Positions 61,659 to 64,000 of a stretch of 64,000 nt of DNA are shown piece after piece. This DNA comes from Candidatus Poribacteria bacterium. Its GTDB lineage: Bacteria > Poribacteria > WGA-4E > WGA-3G. The DNA lies in assembly GCA_958295945.1 (NCBI GenBank), contig OY282386.1, positions 2,117,864-2,181,863 on the forward strand, given 5' to 3'. The translations under genes and the position numbers were made by a program. The notes under the pieces were generated by a model. That model saw only the letters and a program-made list of their open reading frames with translations, ran no database searches and was not told the origin of the DNA. Position 1 is the stretch's first letter; each line of letters opens with the position of its first letter.

Positions 61659-62426
61659 ATGTTCATAGATTCACACGCACATATCCAAATAGATCAGTTC
61701 AATTCTGACCGAGATGCCGTACTTCAACGCGCATTAGATGTTGGCGTTTCTAATATCTTAATTATCGGGATTGACGTAGAAACAAGTCAAAAAGCAGTTG
61801 AACTCGCTGAGAAACATGAAAATATATATGCATCTGTAGGGATGCATCCACACAGTGCAACGGAGTTGACAGATGACATTCTATCAACATTCCGAGTCCA
61901 ATTAGACCATCCGAAAGTAATCGCTCTCGGAGAAATAGGTTTAGACTACTACCGTAATCTGTCTCCACAAGAAATTCAAAAAGATGCATTTGAAAAACAG
62001 TTAGACCTTGCAGAAGAGATGAATACACCAATCATAATTCATAACCGTGATGCCTATGCAGATATTCTACCGATATTGGAAAAACGACAAGGTAAAATAA
62101 ACGGTGTTTTACACTGCTTTACAGGTAATATTGAACTAATGCAAAGAAGTATTGACATCGGATTCCACATCGGCATAGGAGGAATAGTAACCTATCCTAA
62201 TGCAAAAGATGTCCAGGCTGTGGCTAAACAAATCCCATTGGAGCGTCTATTGATAGAAACAGATTGCCCTTGGCTAACACCACAATTCCGTCGTGGAAAA
62301 CGAAACGAACCTTCCTATGTTCCAGCAATCGCAAAAAAAATCGCTGAATTACGTAATAGTACTACCGAGGAAATCGGTGTAGTAACTACCAACAACTTCA
62401 ACACACTGTTCGGAACAGGACTATAA
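61659..62426 (+). CDS. tatD: TatD-family metal-dependent deoxyribonuclease
   Basis: The 255-residue enzyme has all TatD motifs: FIDSHAHIQ (H-x-H), YASVGMHPHSA, ALGEIGLDYYR (metal glutamate), PIIIHNRDA, VLHCFTGN, and LIETDCPWLTP. It is a 3'-5' exonuclease-type protein of general occurrence. The ATG follows the previous stop by one base, so it is in the same operon. Confidence 0.95.
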   Translation: MFIDSHAHIQIDQFNSDRDAVLQRALDVGVSNILIIGIDVETSQKAVELAEKHENIYASVGMHPHSATELTDDILSTFRVQLDHPKVIALGEIGLDYYRNLSPQEIQKDAFEKQLDLAEEMNTPIIIHNRDAYADILPILEKRQGKINGVLHCFTGNIELMQRSIDIGFHIGIGGIVTYPNAKDVQAVAKQIPLERLLIETDCPWLTPQFRRGKRNEPSYVPAIAKKIAELRNSTTEEIGVVTTNNFNTLFGTGL

Positions 62427-62444
62427 AAACAAATACTATCAAAT

Positions 62445-63560
62445 ATGAAGCACCTGAATCTTCGCACGTATGCGATGGTAATTGCCCTCATCTCTATCTG
62501 GATCATCTTCACTCTCTTAACAAATGGCACATTCCTAACGGCACGTAACCTATCGATTCTTTCCCGACAAGCAACAGTCACCGCTATTCTTGCAATAGGA
62601 ATGGTATTAGTCATCATCTCAGCAAACATAGACCTTTCAGTCGGGTTCGGTTCAGGTCTACTTGGTGTTATTACTGCGATATTACATGTATCGATGGAAT
62701 TACCAATAATCCTAACTCTTATTTTAGTGGTTTGCATCGGCATACTAATCGGTGTATTACATGGATTCCTCATTGCATATCAACGAATCCCTGCGTTTAT
62801 TGTCACTCTTGGTGGATTTCTGTTGTATCGCGGCTTGATGTTGGCATTTACAAAAGGAGGAACTATTCTCCTTCCTGACAACTGGTTAAAGTCAATTGGA
62901 ACTTCCCATCTTCCTCCTCAGATTGGATGGGTGATAATGTCCATCAGTATTGGATTGAGTGTCTATGTGTTTTATAGGCAACTCATCTCATCACAATTAC
63001 CTAAAACGTTCAAAGCTCAGCTGCCAACGATGATGAAACTATTATCTACATTGGGATGTATTATCGTCTTCGTCATGGTAATGAACTCATACAAAGGTAT
63101 TCCATTACCTGTATGTATTTTATTGAGTTTGGCATTCATTTTTCATTTTATAGCAAACCGCACCCGGTTCGGTAGGTATGTTTATGCCATCGGAGGAAAT
63201 GCTGAAGCTTCCTATTTATCAGGAATAAACGTACGACTTATTACAATGCAGGTTTTTGCATTAATGGGTGTATTAATGGCAGTTGCTGGGGTTGTAATGA
63301 CAACACGACTTGGTAGTGCAGGTCCAGAAGCAGGACGATTGCTTGAATTAGATGCAATCGCAGCATGTGTGATTGGTGGGGCAAGTTTGATGGGTGGACG
63401 TGGAACAATATTCGGCGCAATTTTAGGGGCATTTGTCATGGCAAGTTTAAGTAATGGAATGAGTATGGCAAATATGGGACCCGCATGGCAAGATATAATT
63501 AAAGGGGTTGTCCTGGTAGCAGCTGTCGGTTTTGACATGGCATCAAGAAAGAACAATTAA
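62445..63560 (+). CDS. ABC transporter permease of the ribose/xylose type
   Basis: The 371-residue protein has about ten hydrophobic helices and the BPD_transp_2 motifs: ILAIGMVLVIISANIDLSVG (with the conserved GxDLSVG-type run, here NIDLSVGFG), RIPAFIVTLGGFLLYRG, and IAACVIGGASLMGGRGT. Length and helix number fit the XylH group. Its ATPase and binding protein are not in the window. It lies 18 bases after tatD. Confidence 0.9.
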   Translation: MKHLNLRTYAMVIALISIWIIFTLLTNGTFLTARNLSILSRQATVTAILAIGMVLVIISANIDLSVGFGSGLLGVITAILHVSMELPIILTLILVVCIGILIGVLHGFLIAYQRIPAFIVTLGGFLLYRGLMLAFTKGGTILLPDNWLKSIGTSHLPPQIGWVIMSISIGLSVYVFYRQLISSQLPKTFKAQLPTMMKLLSTLGCIIVFVMVMNSYKGIPLPVCILLSLAFIFHFIANRTRFGRYVYAIGGNAEASYLSGINVRLITMQVFALMGVLMAVAGVVMTTRLGSAGPEAGRLLELDAIAACVIGGASLMGGRGTIFGAILGAFVMASLSNGMSMANMGPAWQDIIKGVVLVAAVGFDMASRKNN

Positions 63561-63637
63561 CTTCTAACGGCATTTTTTTAAACCAATTTCAAATTCTTAC
63601 CCCTCTTTAAAGCAAAATTCTATTTGGGAATCTATCT

Positions 63638-64000
63638 ATGAATCATAACTTTGACAATCCTAACTACTTAACTGATGCAGAATTGGTGAGACTTGTCCAA
63701 TGTCGAGACGAAGATGCATTCACTGAATTAATATCACGGTATAGTCCACGGATCTGGAACATTGTATTAGACAAATCAAGACAAACTCGAGATGCTGAAG
63801 AAATTCTCATGGATATCTGGTTAGCTGTATGGAATAACATAATTGGACTCCGGAAAGTAGAAAGTTTTGGTGCATGGCTACGTAAAATTGCAAATAGTGC
63901 ATGCAATAGATATTATGCTTCAAAAATAAACAAAAACTCCGAAATCATTATGAGTTACGAAGACTTAACCATACAGATTGATAAAGAAGCAGAACAACGG
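63638..64000 (+). CDS. ECF-type RNA polymerase sigma factor (cut by window edge)
   Basis: From ATG 63638 the frame runs open for 121 codons to the edge: MNHNFDNPNYLTDAELVRLV, then sigma region 2 with AFTELISRYSPRIWNIV, DAEEILMDIWLAVWNNI and SFGAWLRKIANSACNRYY. This is the region-2 pattern of extracytoplasmic-function sigma factors. The rest and any anti-sigma gene lie beyond the window. Confidence 0.88.
   Translation, partial: MNHNFDNPNYLTDAELVRLVQCRDEDAFTELISRYSPRIWNIVLDKSRQTRDAEEILMDIWLAVWNNIIGLRKVESFGAWLRKIANSACNRYYASKINKNSEIIMSYEDLTIQIDKEAEQR

Overview
The window looks like a chromosomal stretch of an uncultivated, AT-rich (roughly 40% GC by eye) Gram-negative-type bacterium of the Candidatus Poribacteria kind or a close relative. 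Grounds: a bacterial microcompartment set (BMC shell protein, PduL, flavoprotein); an exported WD40 protein with a dockerin-like calcium repeat and a 'NYPNPFNPETWIPF' sorting-type C-terminus; a PorV-family outer-membrane protein; DUF1501, GH36, Uma2 and many dispersed sugar-acid/sugar genes (three enolase-superfamily enzymes, two Gfo/Idh/MocA oxidoreductases, two sugar-phosphate-isomerase-like proteins, two zinc-type dehydrogenases). The taxon is inferred, not proven.

Layout. 1-2.2 kb: end of a BMC operon on the minus strand. 2.4-7.5 kb: five tightly packed minus-strand genes (MsrP, lipoprotein serpin, gluzincin peptidase, PPP-type phosphatase, TPR protein). 8.1-12.3 kb: plus-strand operon of exported, possibly metal- or redox-linked proteins ending in a CXXCH porin-like protein. 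12.4-19.5 kb: terpene-cyclase-like repeat protein, alcohol dehydrogenase, CoxE-type VWA protein, and two tandem fused MNT-HEPN genes, one of them split by a tnpB insertion element. 19.6-22.1 kb: a Ro60 (TROVE) gene preceded by a promoter and two tandem RNA units that combine Y-RNA Ro-binding hairpins with circularly permuted tRNA-like modules. 22.2-26.8 kb: sugar genes mixed with repeats and two transposase genes. 26.8-36.3 kb: MFS transporter, enolase-superfamily enzymes, LON-domain protein, phospholipid synthase, FAD oxidoreductase, ABC binding protein. 36.3-37.1 kb: a ruined TPR gene carrying a MITE with a clear 6-bp target duplication, next to an orphan tnpB right end (omega-RNA). 37.2-47.3 kb: mostly minus-strand exported and membrane proteins. 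47.6-64 kb: oligogalacturonate-lyase-like protein, sugar enzymes, an alpha-galactosidase, RsmD, DUF1501, then a plus-strand run ending in TatD, a sugar ABC permease and a truncated ECF sigma factor.

The most interesting region is 19.84-22.03 kb. Each RNA unit reads T-arm half, acceptor loop, D-arm half, then a hairpin with the Ro-binding signature of Y RNAs (CGAAG on the 5' side, CTTG on the 3' side). The two units show compensating base changes in the long-range helix joining the halves, and the last Ro hairpin ends 15 bases before the Ro60 start codon. Second in interest is the MNT-HEPN/tnpB locus: removing the element restores an intact 297-codon gene and gives the likely target motif (TTTAA) and guide directly. 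A second copy of the element's 3' RNA end lies alone 20 kb away with compensating stem changes.

No rRNA genes, ordinary tRNA genes or CRISPR arrays were seen.
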